A stretch of 16,168 bases of DNA, taken from assembly GCA_035554635.1 (NCBI GenBank), contig DATMIB010000081.1:1-16168 (forward strand), in the 5' to 3' direction. Below are positions 1 to 6,024 of the stretch, one piece after another. A program made the translations under genes and the position numbers. Source of the DNA: RPQJ01 sp035554635 (GTDB lineage Bacteria; Pseudomonadota; Gammaproteobacteria; Steroidobacterales; Steroidobacteraceae). The stretch's first letter is position 1, and every line of letters starts with the position of its first letter. Below the pieces are notes generated by a model, which was given only the letters and a program-made list of their open reading frames with translations, was not told the DNA's origin and ran no database searches.

Positions 1-363
1 GTGCGAACGTGCCTCGATCAGCGCGCCGACCAGCAGCAGGTCGACGCGACGCTCGGCTTCCGTGCGTCGCAAGGCCTTGCGCAGGCCCTCGGCGTAACGC
101 GAAGGGCTCAGGCGACGAAACGGCACGGCGAGTGCCACGAGCTGCTGCTGCACGAGTTCGAAGTGACGCAGTTCCTCGCGCGCGAGACGCGACATGCGGT
201 CGGCGAGCTCCACGTCCTCGGGGTACGCGAACATCAATGCGAGCGCGGTCGAAGCCGCCTTCTTTTCGCAATTGGCGTGGTCGAGCAGCAACTCCTGCCA
301 TCGCTCGACGGCGAGCTCGTACCAGCGCGGGTCGGTGGAGGATTGGAGGATATCGTGGGTCAT
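1..363 (-). CDS. miaE: tRNA-(ms2io6A37) hydroxylase MiaE, N-terminal part (3' end beyond window)
   Basis: Oxygen-dependent non-haem diiron enzyme that hydroxylates the isopentenyl group of ms2i6A37 in tRNAs reading UNN codons. Translating the minus strand from ATG at 363 gives 121 residues with no stop before the window edge. The family signature is clear: DHANCEKKAAST at about 29-40, REELRHFE at about 62-69 (Glu and His ligand candidates E33, E63/E64, H67) and a further Glu in GALIEARS near 117. These acidic/His helices match the ferritin-like four-helix fold. The C-terminal third or more is missing because of the window, not truncation. A GTGAGGG ribosome-binding-like sequence lies about 10 nt before the ATG, inside a CCCTCAC repeat tract. 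It lies downstream of the kinase gene, separated by 92 bp of repeats. The plus-strand reading frame over the same bases is a shadow. Confidence 0.93.
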   Translation of the reverse strand, partial: MTHDILQSSTDPRWYELAVERWQELLLDHANCEKKAASTALALMFAYPEDVELADRMSRLAREELRHFELVQQQLVALAVPFRRLSPSRYAEGLRKALRRTEAERRVDLLLVGALIEARSH

Positions 364-370
364 TGTTGAT

Positions 371-412
371 CTGCCCTCACCCTGCCGCCCTCAGCCCGCC
401 GCCCTCACCCGC
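371..412. repeat. Three tandem 14-bp CCCTCA-containing units
   Basis: Three consecutive imperfect 14-bp units start at 371, 385 and 399; each contains GCCCTCA(C/G)CC. They run into the palindromic repeat that begins at 405. On the minus strand the first unit reads GTGAGGGCAG, just upstream of miaE, where it can act as its Shine-Dalgarno sequence. They may be slippage products of the repeat's 5' end. Confidence 0.6.
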
Positions 413-448
413 GCTCCGCGCGACCTCTCCCGCTCACGGGAGAGGTGA
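405..448 (+). repeat. Palindromic two-hairpin repeat, copy 1
   Basis: A 44-bp unit bounded by TCACC (405-409) and GGTGA (444-448). It holds a small hairpin, CGCGC/TCC/GCGCG (410-422), followed by a larger hairpin with 10-bp arms ACCTCTCCCG (423-432) and its exact complement (437-446) around a CTCA loop. It is REP-like, non-coding, and lies between miaE and the kinase gene. It shares design and orientation with the units at 456-501, 3090-3133 and 3146-3189. Confidence 0.85.
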
Positions 449-455
449 AGATCCC

Positions 456-501
456 TCACCCGGCGCTGCGCACCGACCGCTCCCGCGCACGGGAGAGGTG
501 A
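456..501 (+). repeat. Palindromic two-hairpin repeat, copy 2, overlapping the kinase 3' end
   Basis: A 46-bp unit in tandem with copy 1 (51 bp start to start). TCACC (456-460) and GGTGA (497-501) bound it. The small hairpin is GCGC/T/GCGC (463-471). The large hairpin has arms 476-485 and 490-499 around CGCA, with one mismatched pair (479 with 496). The TCA at 456-458 is, on the minus strand, the TGA stop of the kinase gene, so the whole unit lies within that reading frame. Confidence 0.8.
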
Positions 502-1733
502 AGGAGCTGGTCGATCGTCGCAACGACAGCGGCGGCCGACGGCAGGCGGTCCTCGCGTCTTTTCGCGAGCAGTCCGTCGAGCAGCCCCTGCAACGGCGCG
601 AGATCGCCCGGCAGCCGTGGGATCGGCGCGTTGGCGTGCTTGTAGATCACCGCGAGCGGCGACTCGGCATGGTAGGGCTTCTCGCCCGTCAGCATCTCGT
701 AGAGCACGATGCCGATCGAGTAGACGTCGCTGCGCTCGTCGAGCGGCGAGCCGTGACCCTGTTCCGGGCTCATGTAATGCGGCGTGCCGAAGATCGTGCC
801 CGCGCCGGTGATGTCGCTTTCGAGACGCAGCTGGCGCGCGAGGCCGAAGTCGATGAACGCGACCGAGCCGTCCTGGCGCAGCAGCAGGTTGCCGGGCTTG
901 ACGTCGCGATGCAGCACGCCCACGTCGTGCAGCGCGCCGAGCGCCGCCGCCATCTGGCGCACGTACGTGAGTGCAGTGACCGCATCGAGCCGGTCGCGCA
1001 TTCGCGCACGCAGGTCGCCGCCCGGGAAGAACTCCATCGACAGGTACAGGTGGTCGTCGGCCACGCCGATGTCGTAGATGCGCGCGATGTTGGGGTGGCG
1101 CAGGTGCGCGACGAGCTCGTACTCGCGCAGGAAGCGGTCGAAGGTCGTGCTGCCTTCGACCACGTCGGGCACCTGGCGGAAGATCTTGAGCACGCGCGGT
1201 TCGTTGGTGCGCGTGTCGGTCGCGAGGAACACGCTCGACGAGCCGCCCACCGCAATCCTGCGGACGCAGCGGTAGCCGCGGATGCGCACGGAGCCGAAAC
1301 GGTCCGGTGGCACCTGCTCGAGCGCGGCACGACACGTCCCTGCCAGCACGTTGTGCCGCCGCGCGACCGCATCGCGCAGCACGCAGCAGAGCTCACCGTG
1401 CTCGAACTCGTTGCGTGGCACGACGGCCAGTGCGCCGAGCGCACGCGCGCGATCGCCCAGCCCCGACTCCTGGGGCGGCAGCAGGTAGACGACCGGTGGA
1501 AACGCGGGGCGCATCGCCAGCTCCTCGAGCCATTCGAGGCCGCGCCCGCCCTGCACCTCGTGGTCGAGCAGCACGACGTCGTAGGCGGCGCCCGTGAACC
1601 CCGCGGGCAGGCGGCCGCGCGTCGCCGGCTCGTATTCGGCCGGCAGCGCATCGCGCCACTCGAGCGTGACGTGATGCGCGAGCAGCTGCCGGTAATCCGG
1701 CCGGTCGCTCACGATCAGGGCGCGCAGGTTCAT
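456..1733 (-). CDS. Serine/threonine protein kinase with degenerate receiver-like N-terminal domain
   Basis: 425 residues. Residues 1-125 resemble a response-regulator receiver (LIVSDRPDYRQLL, candidate phospho-acceptor D57 in VVLLDHEV), but the acidic pair is reduced to S9-D10, the Thr/Ser strand has none of the usual residues, and the conserved Lys is Arg107, so normal phosphorelay is doubtful. Residues 154-412 form a Hanks-type kinase domain: a relaxed glycine loop (AVGGSSSV, 161-168), ATP-anchoring K183, catalytic HRDVKPGN (275-282), DFG (295-297) and SPE (322-324). All main catalytic residues are present, so activity is likely. There is no transmembrane segment or extracellular sensor, suggesting a cytoplasmic kinase. 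The start overlaps the gckA stop (ATGA), implying translational coupling. The last codons and the stop lie in a palindromic repeat. Substrate unknown; a role in regulating metabolism is inference only. Confidence 0.88.
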   Translation of the reverse strand: MNLRALIVSDRPDYRQLLAHHVTLEWRDALPAEYEPATRGRLPAGFTGAAYDVVLLDHEVQGGRGLEWLEELAMRPAFPPVVYLLPPQESGLGDRARALGALAVVPRNEFEHGELCCVLRDAVARRHNVLAGTCRAALEQVPPDRFGSVRIRGYRCVRRIAVGGSSSVFLATDTRTNEPRVLKIFRQVPDVVEGSTTFDRFLREYELVAHLRHPNIARIYDIGVADDHLYLSMEFFPGGDLRARMRDRLDAVTALTYVRQMAAALGALHDVGVLHRDVKPGNLLLRQDGSVAFIDFGLARQLRLESDITGAGTIFGTPHYMSPEQGHGSPLDERSDVYSIGIVLYEMLTGEKPYHAESPLAVIYKHANAPIPRLPGDLAPLQGLLDGLLAKRREDRLPSAAAVVATIDQLLHLSRARERSVRSAG

Positions 1734-2998
1734 TCTTCGTCGTCGTCCGGTTCCGATACCAGGCCAAGCACGAGATCGCCGACGTTGGTCAGCGTGGCCC
1801 CGGTGTGCAACAGGTCCCCCGAGGCCTCGAGCAAGCTACCCGAATCTGCGCCGGCGAGCGATACGTGTGGGTCGAAGCCGGCATCGCGCCCACGCAGGCA
1901 GGTGTCTGCGTCCACGAGGGCCCCGGCATCGTCGCTCGCGCCGTCGATGCCGTCGGTGCCGGCGGCGAGCATCGACACCCGTCGTGCACCACGCGCCTCG
2001 AGTTCGATCGCGGCCGCGAGCGCGAGGTGCTGGTTGCGACCGCCACGACCCGGGTTCGCGGGCATCGCGACGGTCGTCTCGCCTCCGGCCACGAGCACGG
2101 CTCGCGGCGGCAGCCGGGACAGCTTCGTGGCGATGCGCACGCCTTGCCCGACCGCGGCGCCGTCGAGCCTTGCACGCTCGATTCGCGGCACGTGACCGAG
2201 CGCCCGGGCCCGCGTTGCCGCTGCCGCACATGCCGTGCGCAGCGTCGCAACCATGCGCACCGGCACGCGTCGCGTGCTGCTTGGCGGTGCCTCGCTCGCG
2301 ACGACTCCGACGCGTTGCCACAGTGCCCGGAGCTCCGGCGGCAGGCCCGGCGGCGGTGTCTCGCCTTGCAGGAGGGGCGATGCGTGCAGCAGGCCGGAGC
2401 CGAGCACGCGCGGATCGTCGCGTGGCACGTCGGAAATCATCAGCGCCACCGTCCTGCGTGCGCCCGTCAGCGACGCCAGCCCACCGTCCTTCAGACGCGA
2501 CAGACGACGGCGCACGGCGTTGACCGTCGCGATCGGCGCCCCCGACGTGAGCGCCCAGCGATTGACGAGCGCGAGGTCGTCGAGGGTGACGCCGTCGCGT
2601 GGCCACTCGAGCAGTGCCGACGCGCCACCTGACACGAGGAACAGCACGCGGGCGTCGGCGGGCAGCGTCTGCACGAAATGGGCGACGGCCTCGCCCGCGG
2701 CGAGGCTGCGTGCATCGGGCATTGGGTGCGCTGCGACCAGCACGTCGAGCCCGTGCGACGACGGCTCGAACCCGGCCGGCACGTGCCCCGGCGGGACGAC
2801 GATGCGGCCACCGCGCAGTCGCGGACCCATGGCCTCGACCGCGCCGAAGGCCATCGCCGCCGCGGCCTTGCCGACGGCGACGACGTGCCAGTCGCCGGCG
2901 AGCGGTTTCGTCGTGAGGCTCGCGTGCACGCAGCGACGCGCGTCGACGGCCGCGAGCGCGGCGCGAAAGCAATCGAGCAGTACGGCGCGTGCGGTCAT
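1730..2998 (-). CDS. gckA: Glycerate 2-kinase, MOFRL family
   Basis: Phosphorylates D-glycerate to 2-phosphoglycerate, feeding glyoxylate/tartronate-type or serine-cycle carbon into glycolysis; cytosolic. 422 residues, usual for the GckA/TtuD group. Visible family motifs: VGKAAAAMA (42-50), SGGASALL (123-130), GGETTV (305-310), GRGGRNQ (317-323), AGTDGIDG (346-353) and TGATLTNVGDL (399-409), the last a variant of the usual TGPTGTNV-type ending. An in-frame ATG at 3019 exists, but the ATG at 2998 is preferred because AGGGGGAG ends 4 nt before it while the upstream one has no such site. The end is very acidic (DDDEE) and overlaps the kinase start by 4 bp. TtuD (hydroxypyruvate reductase) was an older name for this family; 2-kinase activity is now the usual assignment. 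Confidence 0.88.
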   Translation of the reverse strand: MTARAVLLDCFRAALAAVDARRCVHASLTTKPLAGDWHVVAVGKAAAAMAFGAVEAMGPRLRGGRIVVPPGHVPAGFEPSSHGLDVLVAAHPMPDARSLAAGEAVAHFVQTLPADARVLFLVSGGASALLEWPRDGVTLDDLALVNRWALTSGAPIATVNAVRRRLSRLKDGGLASLTGARRTVALMISDVPRDDPRVLGSGLLHASPLLQGETPPPGLPPELRALWQRVGVVASEAPPSSTRRVPVRMVATLRTACAAAATRARALGHVPRIERARLDGAAVGQGVRIATKLSRLPPRAVLVAGGETTVAMPANPGRGGRNQHLALAAAIELEARGARRVSMLAAGTDGIDGASDDAGALVDADTCLRGRDAGFDPHVSLAGADSGSLLEASGDLLHTGATLTNVGDLVLGLVSEPDDDEE

Positions 2999-3002
2999 GT
3001 CG

Positions 3003-3010
3003 CTCCCCCT
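3003..3010 (-). promoter_or_regulatory. Ribosome binding site of gckA, inside a decayed repeat
   Basis: On the minus strand this reads AGGGGGAG, 4 nt before the ATG at 2998, a strong anti-16S match. It decides the start over the upstream ATG at 3019. It forms one edge of the decayed palindromic repeat at 3003-3043. Confidence 0.65.
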
Positions 3011-3043
3011 CTCCCGCATCAGCGGAAGAAGGTCGGGGTGAGG
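3003..3043. repeat. Decayed relative of the palindromic repeat
   Basis: The stretch has the CCCTCTCCCGC arm at its left end and a GGTCGGGGTGAGG end, but the second arm is degraded (GCGGAAGAAGG), so only a weak hairpin can form. Composition and end motifs match the intact copies. It overlaps the gckA leader and supplies its Shine-Dalgarno sequence. Confidence 0.5.
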
Positions 3044-3089
3044 ATGACGGATCTTAAGCCTTCGTTCCGAAGCCTCATCCCCGGCGCCC

Positions 3090-3133
3090 TCACCCGCACG
3101 TCGCGCGACCTCTCCCGCGAGCGGGAGAGGTGA
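3090..3133 (+). repeat. Palindromic two-hairpin repeat, copy 3
   Basis: 44-bp unit between gckA and purF. TCACC (3090-3094) and GGTGA (3129-3133) bound it. The small hairpin CGCACG/T/CGCGCG (3095-3107) has one mismatch. The large hairpin has perfect 11-bp arms, ACCTCTCCCGC (3108-3118) and its complement (3121-3131), around GA. It could form a strong stem in the purF 3' leader-out RNA, where REP-type elements often stabilise or terminate transcripts. Confidence 0.87.
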
Positions 3134-3145
3134 AGACGGGAGCCT

Positions 3146-3189
3146 TCACCCGCACGTCGTGCGACCTCTCCCGCGAGCGGGAGAGGTGG
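3146..3189 (+). repeat. Palindromic two-hairpin repeat, copy 4, just after purF
   Basis: Same unit as copy 3, repeated 56 bp further on. The small hairpin is perfect here, CGCACG/T/CGTGCG (3151-3163), and the large hairpin has perfect 11-bp arms at 3164-3174 and 3177-3187. The right boundary is GGTGG instead of GGTGA. It ends 4 bp from the purF stop codon, so on the minus strand it is the first structure in the purF 3' untranslated RNA. There is no U-tract, so a classical intrinsic terminator is not evident. Confidence 0.87.
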
Positions 3190-3193
3190 GGAG

Positions 3194-4702
3194 TCAGACG
3201 ACGGCTTTGAGGATGCCGCCGCCGAGTGCGGTGTTGCGCGTCTGCTTGGCCTGGTTCGAGCGTTCCGACACCAGCTTCGCGAGGTACTCGGGCGTGATGT
3301 CGCCCGTGACGTACTCGCCCGAGAAGCAGGACGTGTCGAACTCGCGCACGCCGGAATCGTGGTGACGGCAGGCCTTCACGAGGTCCTCGAGGTCCTGGTA
3401 GATCAGCCAGTCGGCGCCGATTTCCTGCGCGACCTCGTCCTCGGTGCGGTTCGAGGCCACGAGTTCGGAGGCGACCGGCATGTCGATGCCGTAGACGTTC
3501 GGGTAGCGCACCGGCGGCGCCGCGGACGCGAAGTAGACCTTGTTCGCGCCGGCCTCGCGCGCGACCTCGATGATCTGCGCCGAGGTCGTGCCGCGCACGA
3601 TCGAATCGTCGACCAGCAGCACGTTCTTGCCGCGGAACTCGAGGTCGATCGCATTCAACTTGCTGCGCACCGACTTCTTGCGCTGCGCCTGCTCCGGCAT
3701 GATGAACGTGCGGCCGATGTAGCGGTTCTTGATGAACCCCTCGCGGTACTTCACGCCGAGGATCTGCGCGAGCTGCATCGCGCTCGTGCGGCTCGTGTCC
3801 GGGATCGGGATCACGACGTCGATGTCGTGGTTCGGGCGCGTGCGCCGGATCTTCTCCGCCAGCAGCTCGCCCATGCGCATGCGCGCCTTGTAGACGGAGA
3901 TGTTGTCGATGATCGAGTCGGGCCGCGCGAAGTAGACGTACTCGAAGATGCACGGCGTGTGGTGCACGGCTTCGGCGACCTGTTGCGTGTGCATGCGCCC
4001 CTGCTGGTCGATGTACACGGCCTCGCCCGGGCCGACGTCGCGCAGCATCTTGAAGCCGGCCTGGTCGAGCGCGACGCTCTCCGAGGCGAGCATGTATTCG
4101 GTGCCCTTCGAGGTCTCGCGCGTGCCGATCACGAGCGGGCGGATGCCGTGCGGGTCGCGGAAGCCGATGATGCCGTGGCCGAGCACCAGCGCGATCACCG
4201 CGTACCCGCCGACGATGCGCCGGTAGGTCGCACTGACCGCCGCGAAGATGTCCGCGGCCGAGGCGCGCGGCGTGCCGAAGCGCTGCAGCTCGCTCGCGAG
4301 CACGTTGAGCAGCACTTCGGAGTCGGACGAGGTGTTGAGGTGCCGGCGGTCCTCGCGGATCAGCACTTCGCTGAGCTCGCGGGCATTGGTCAGGTTGCCG
4401 TTGTGCGCGAGGCAGATGCCGTAAGGCGCGTTGACGTAGAACGGCTGGGCTTCGTCGGAGCTGTCGCAACCGGCGGTCGGGTAGCGCACGTGGCCGATGC
4501 CGACGTGGCCCCTCAACTGCACCATGTGGCGCTGCTGGAAGACGTCGCGCACGAGGCCCACGTCCTTGCGCATGTACAGCGCGCCGTCGTGCTCGGTCAT
4601 GATGCCGGCCGCGTCCTGGCCGCGATGCTGGAGCACGGTCAGCGCGTCGTAGAGCTGCTGGTTGACCGGGCCGAAACCCGCGATGCCGACGATTCCGCAC
4701 AT
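3194..4702 (-). CDS. purF: Amidophosphoribosyltransferase PurF
   Basis: Catalyses the committed step of purine synthesis, transferring glutamine amide nitrogen to PRPP to give phosphoribosylamine; cytosolic. 502 residues, usual length. The ATG at 4702 is chosen because it puts Cys2 (MCGIVGIAG) at the processed N-terminus, where it is the glutaminase nucleophile; an upstream GTG/ATG extension would abolish this. The class II glutaminase domain spans about 2-235 (HRGQDAAG near 26-33, AHNGNLTN near 99-106), and the phosphoribosyltransferase domain follows with the PRPP loop VLLVDDSIVRGTT (361-373). No long propeptide or Fe-S Cys set, so it is the E. coli-like type. It lies 13 bp after cvpA, as in E. 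coli; the AGGG of its weak ribosome site overlaps the cvpA stop. Two palindromic repeats follow it. No PurR-like operator was seen. Confidence 0.97.
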   Translation of the reverse strand: MCGIVGIAGFGPVNQQLYDALTVLQHRGQDAAGIMTEHDGALYMRKDVGLVRDVFQQRHMVQLRGHVGIGHVRYPTAGCDSSDEAQPFYVNAPYGICLAHNGNLTNARELSEVLIREDRRHLNTSSDSEVLLNVLASELQRFGTPRASAADIFAAVSATYRRIVGGYAVIALVLGHGIIGFRDPHGIRPLVIGTRETSKGTEYMLASESVALDQAGFKMLRDVGPGEAVYIDQQGRMHTQQVAEAVHHTPCIFEYVYFARPDSIIDNISVYKARMRMGELLAEKIRRTRPNHDIDVVIPIPDTSRTSAMQLAQILGVKYREGFIKNRYIGRTFIMPEQAQRKKSVRSKLNAIDLEFRGKNVLLVDDSIVRGTTSAQIIEVAREAGANKVYFASAAPPVRYPNVYGIDMPVASELVASNRTEDEVAQEIGADWLIYQDLEDLVKACRHHDSGVREFDTSCFSGEYVTGDITPEYLAKLVSERSNQAKQTRNTALGGGILKAVV

Positions 4703-4715
4703 GGCCTGTTTGCCC

Positions 4716-5222
4716 TCAGAGACTCGCTTCGGTGGCTTCGTCCATGACCCGCCGCCCGGTCTCGACATAGCCTCGCAGGACGGACGCCATTTCCTCGCCG
4801 ACTGGGATCAGCTTGGAGCTTTTCCACCACGGCTCGCCGTTCATGCGAGCGGCGTCGGCGAGCATCACGGCGAACCCGACGATGACGGCGCCGCGGACCA
4901 GCCCGAACACCGCCCCGAGGATCCGGTCGAGCCCGAGCGTCAGGCCCGAGCGCTGCACCAGGTACCCCAGCAGGCCGCCGACCAGCCAGGCCGCGAGCAC
5001 GGCCGCGAGAAGCAGTATCAGACGCGCGACCCACACCTGAAGTTCGGTGCCTTCGAGCGTCCCGCCGAGGTACGGCTGCAATTCGGGCGCGTACCGCCAG
5101 GCGAGCCAGAGCCCGATGAGCCAGCCGAGCAGCGCGACGGATTCCCGCAGGAACCCCCGGATCGCGCCGAAGAGCATGGAGATCACGACGATCGCGATCA
5201 GGATGTAATCGATGGGAGTCAT
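4716..5222 (-). CDS. cvpA: CvpA family inner-membrane protein
   Basis: Small integral membrane protein, first found as needed for colicin V production and linked in enterobacteria to envelope robustness; its biochemical activity is not settled. 168 residues. Four hydrophobic segments are visible at about 4-21, 28-46, 64-88 and 103-124, joined by a conserved-looking RGFLRES turn (22-28) and GLDRILGAVFG (97-107), both typical of the family. The C-terminal about 40 residues are hydrophilic and likely cytoplasmic. It sits immediately before purF in the order known from E. coli and Pseudomonas. A possible own promoter with an extended -10 lies in the 52-bp gap upstream. No strong ribosome site precedes the ATG at 5222. 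Confidence 0.93.
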   Translation of the reverse strand: MTPIDYILIAIVVISMLFGAIRGFLRESVALLGWLIGLWLAWRYAPELQPYLGGTLEGTELQVWVARLILLLAAVLAAWLVGGLLGYLVQRSGLTLGLDRILGAVFGLVRGAVIVGFAVMLADAARMNGEPWWKSSKLIPVGEEMASVLRGYVETGRRVMDEATEASL

Positions 5223-5257
5223 GCGACAGGTGTCGTCCCGCGCGGAAGCGAGCGGTA

Positions 5258-5266
5258 ATTCTATCA
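5258..5266 (-). promoter_or_regulatory. Candidate extended -10 element for cvpA-purF
   Basis: On the minus strand this reads TGATAGAAT: a TGn extension followed by TAGAAT (5 of 6 matches to TATAAT), 35 nt before the cvpA ATG. No -35 of quality is found 16-18 bp upstream, which is acceptable for an extended -10 promoter. It sits in the widest gap inside the fimV-purF run of genes, so it could give cvpA-purF separate expression. Confidence 0.35.
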
Positions 5267-5274
5267 GGCAGCCG

Positions 5275-6009
5275 TCAGTCGGCGGCGACGACCGAAGCTG
5301 GCAAACCCTTGCCCTTCAGGCGGGTCGCCAGCTTGTCGGCGTCGGCGCGCGTCGGTGTCGGGCCGACTCGCACGCGATGCAAGGTCTTCCCGTCGCGCTG
5401 CAGTGGCGCCACGTATGCCGTCAGCCCGTCCCGCTTGAGGTCGCCGACCATCTTGCGGGCCGTGTCGGCCGAACCGAAGGCGCCAACCTGCACGCTCCAG
5501 CTGCCCGTGCTGGCCGTTGCGGGCCGGGGCGGCTCGACAGCGGGCCTGGCGGTGGCAGGAGCGACGGCCGTGGGCTTGGGTGTGACCGCGCCGCTGGCGA
5601 CGGCGGGTGGCGAGACTGACTGAGCGACCGACGACGTCGCGGGAGCAGCGGGTTTTGGCGCCGGCGTCGACGACGCACGCAGCGCATTTTCCGCCGGGCC
5701 CGAAGCTTCGGCCGACGGATCCGACGGCGACCCCTGCTCGGCCGCGTCACCGGGCACCTGCACGGTGGGCAACGGCACGGGTTCACGCGGCTTCGTGTCC
5801 ACGGAGGTCGGCACCTGCTGCACGCGGGAACCGGCATCGACGGCGCCGCCCAGGTCGATCGTGACCGTACGCGTGCCACGCTTGCCCTCCGTCGCCTCGA
5901 CGGCTGGAGCCGACTGGCGCGGCCCCGACAGCAGTTCCGGCACGAGCACGACGGCGAGCACGACGAGCACCGTCGCCCCGATCAGCCGCGCCTTGACCTG
6001 TTCTTCCAT
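5275..6009 (-). CDS. dedD: SPOR-domain protein, DedD-like
   Basis: Bitopic inner-membrane protein expected to bind denuded septal peptidoglycan glycans through its SPOR domain and so mark the division site. 244 residues: a short cytoplasmic start, a single transmembrane helix at about 8-28, a long low-complexity Pro/Ala/Thr/Ser-rich periplasmic linker (about 70-167), and a C-terminal SPOR domain (about 168-244) beginning SWSVQVGAFGS and containing HRVRVGP. The frame runs open far upstream into folC, but the ATG at 6009 is the sensible start because the hydrophobic helix follows directly and folC ends 10 bp upstream. No Shine-Dalgarno sequence is present; a perfect TATAAT lies 9 nt before the ATG. 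Position between folC and cvpA matches dedD in E. coli. Functional identity with E. coli DedD is inferred from context and architecture. Confidence 0.88.
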   Translation of the reverse strand: MEEQVKARLIGATVLVVLAVVLVPELLSGPRQSAPAVEATEGKRGTRTVTIDLGGAVDAGSRVQQVPTSVDTKPREPVPLPTVQVPGDAAEQGSPSDPSAEASGPAENALRASSTPAPKPAAPATSSVAQSVSPPAVASGAVTPKPTAVAPATARPAVEPPRPATASTGSWSVQVGAFGSADTARKMVGDLKRDGLTAYVAPLQRDGKTLHRVRVGPTPTRADADKLATRLKGKGLPASVVAAD

Positions 6010-6018
6010 CGCGCGCGG

Positions 6019-6024
6019 ATTATA
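6019..6024 (-). promoter_or_regulatory. Consensus -10 hexamer before the dedD-like gene
   Basis: The minus strand reads TATAAT, a perfect -10 sequence, made from the last sense codon (CTA) and stop (TAA) of folC plus one more T. Nine nucleotides separate it from the dedD-like ATG, so transcription starting 6-8 nt downstream would leave a leader of only 1-3 nt. No good -35 hexamer was found 16-18 bp upstream. Confidence 0.45.

Noticed and set aside
9..2195. A 728-codon plus-strand open frame opposite miaE, the kinase and gckA
   Set aside because: It crosses three real genes and the repeat tract with Arg/Ala-rich filler, a shadow of GC-rich coding.
3108..3187. The palindromes after purF as classical intrinsic terminators
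   Set aside because: Stems are strong but no run of T follows on the minus strand; an RNA-stabilising or partial termination role remains possible.
3090..3189. The tandem palindromes as a CRISPR array
   Set aside because: Only two units with a short, repeat-derived space between them, no series of unique spacers and no cas genes.
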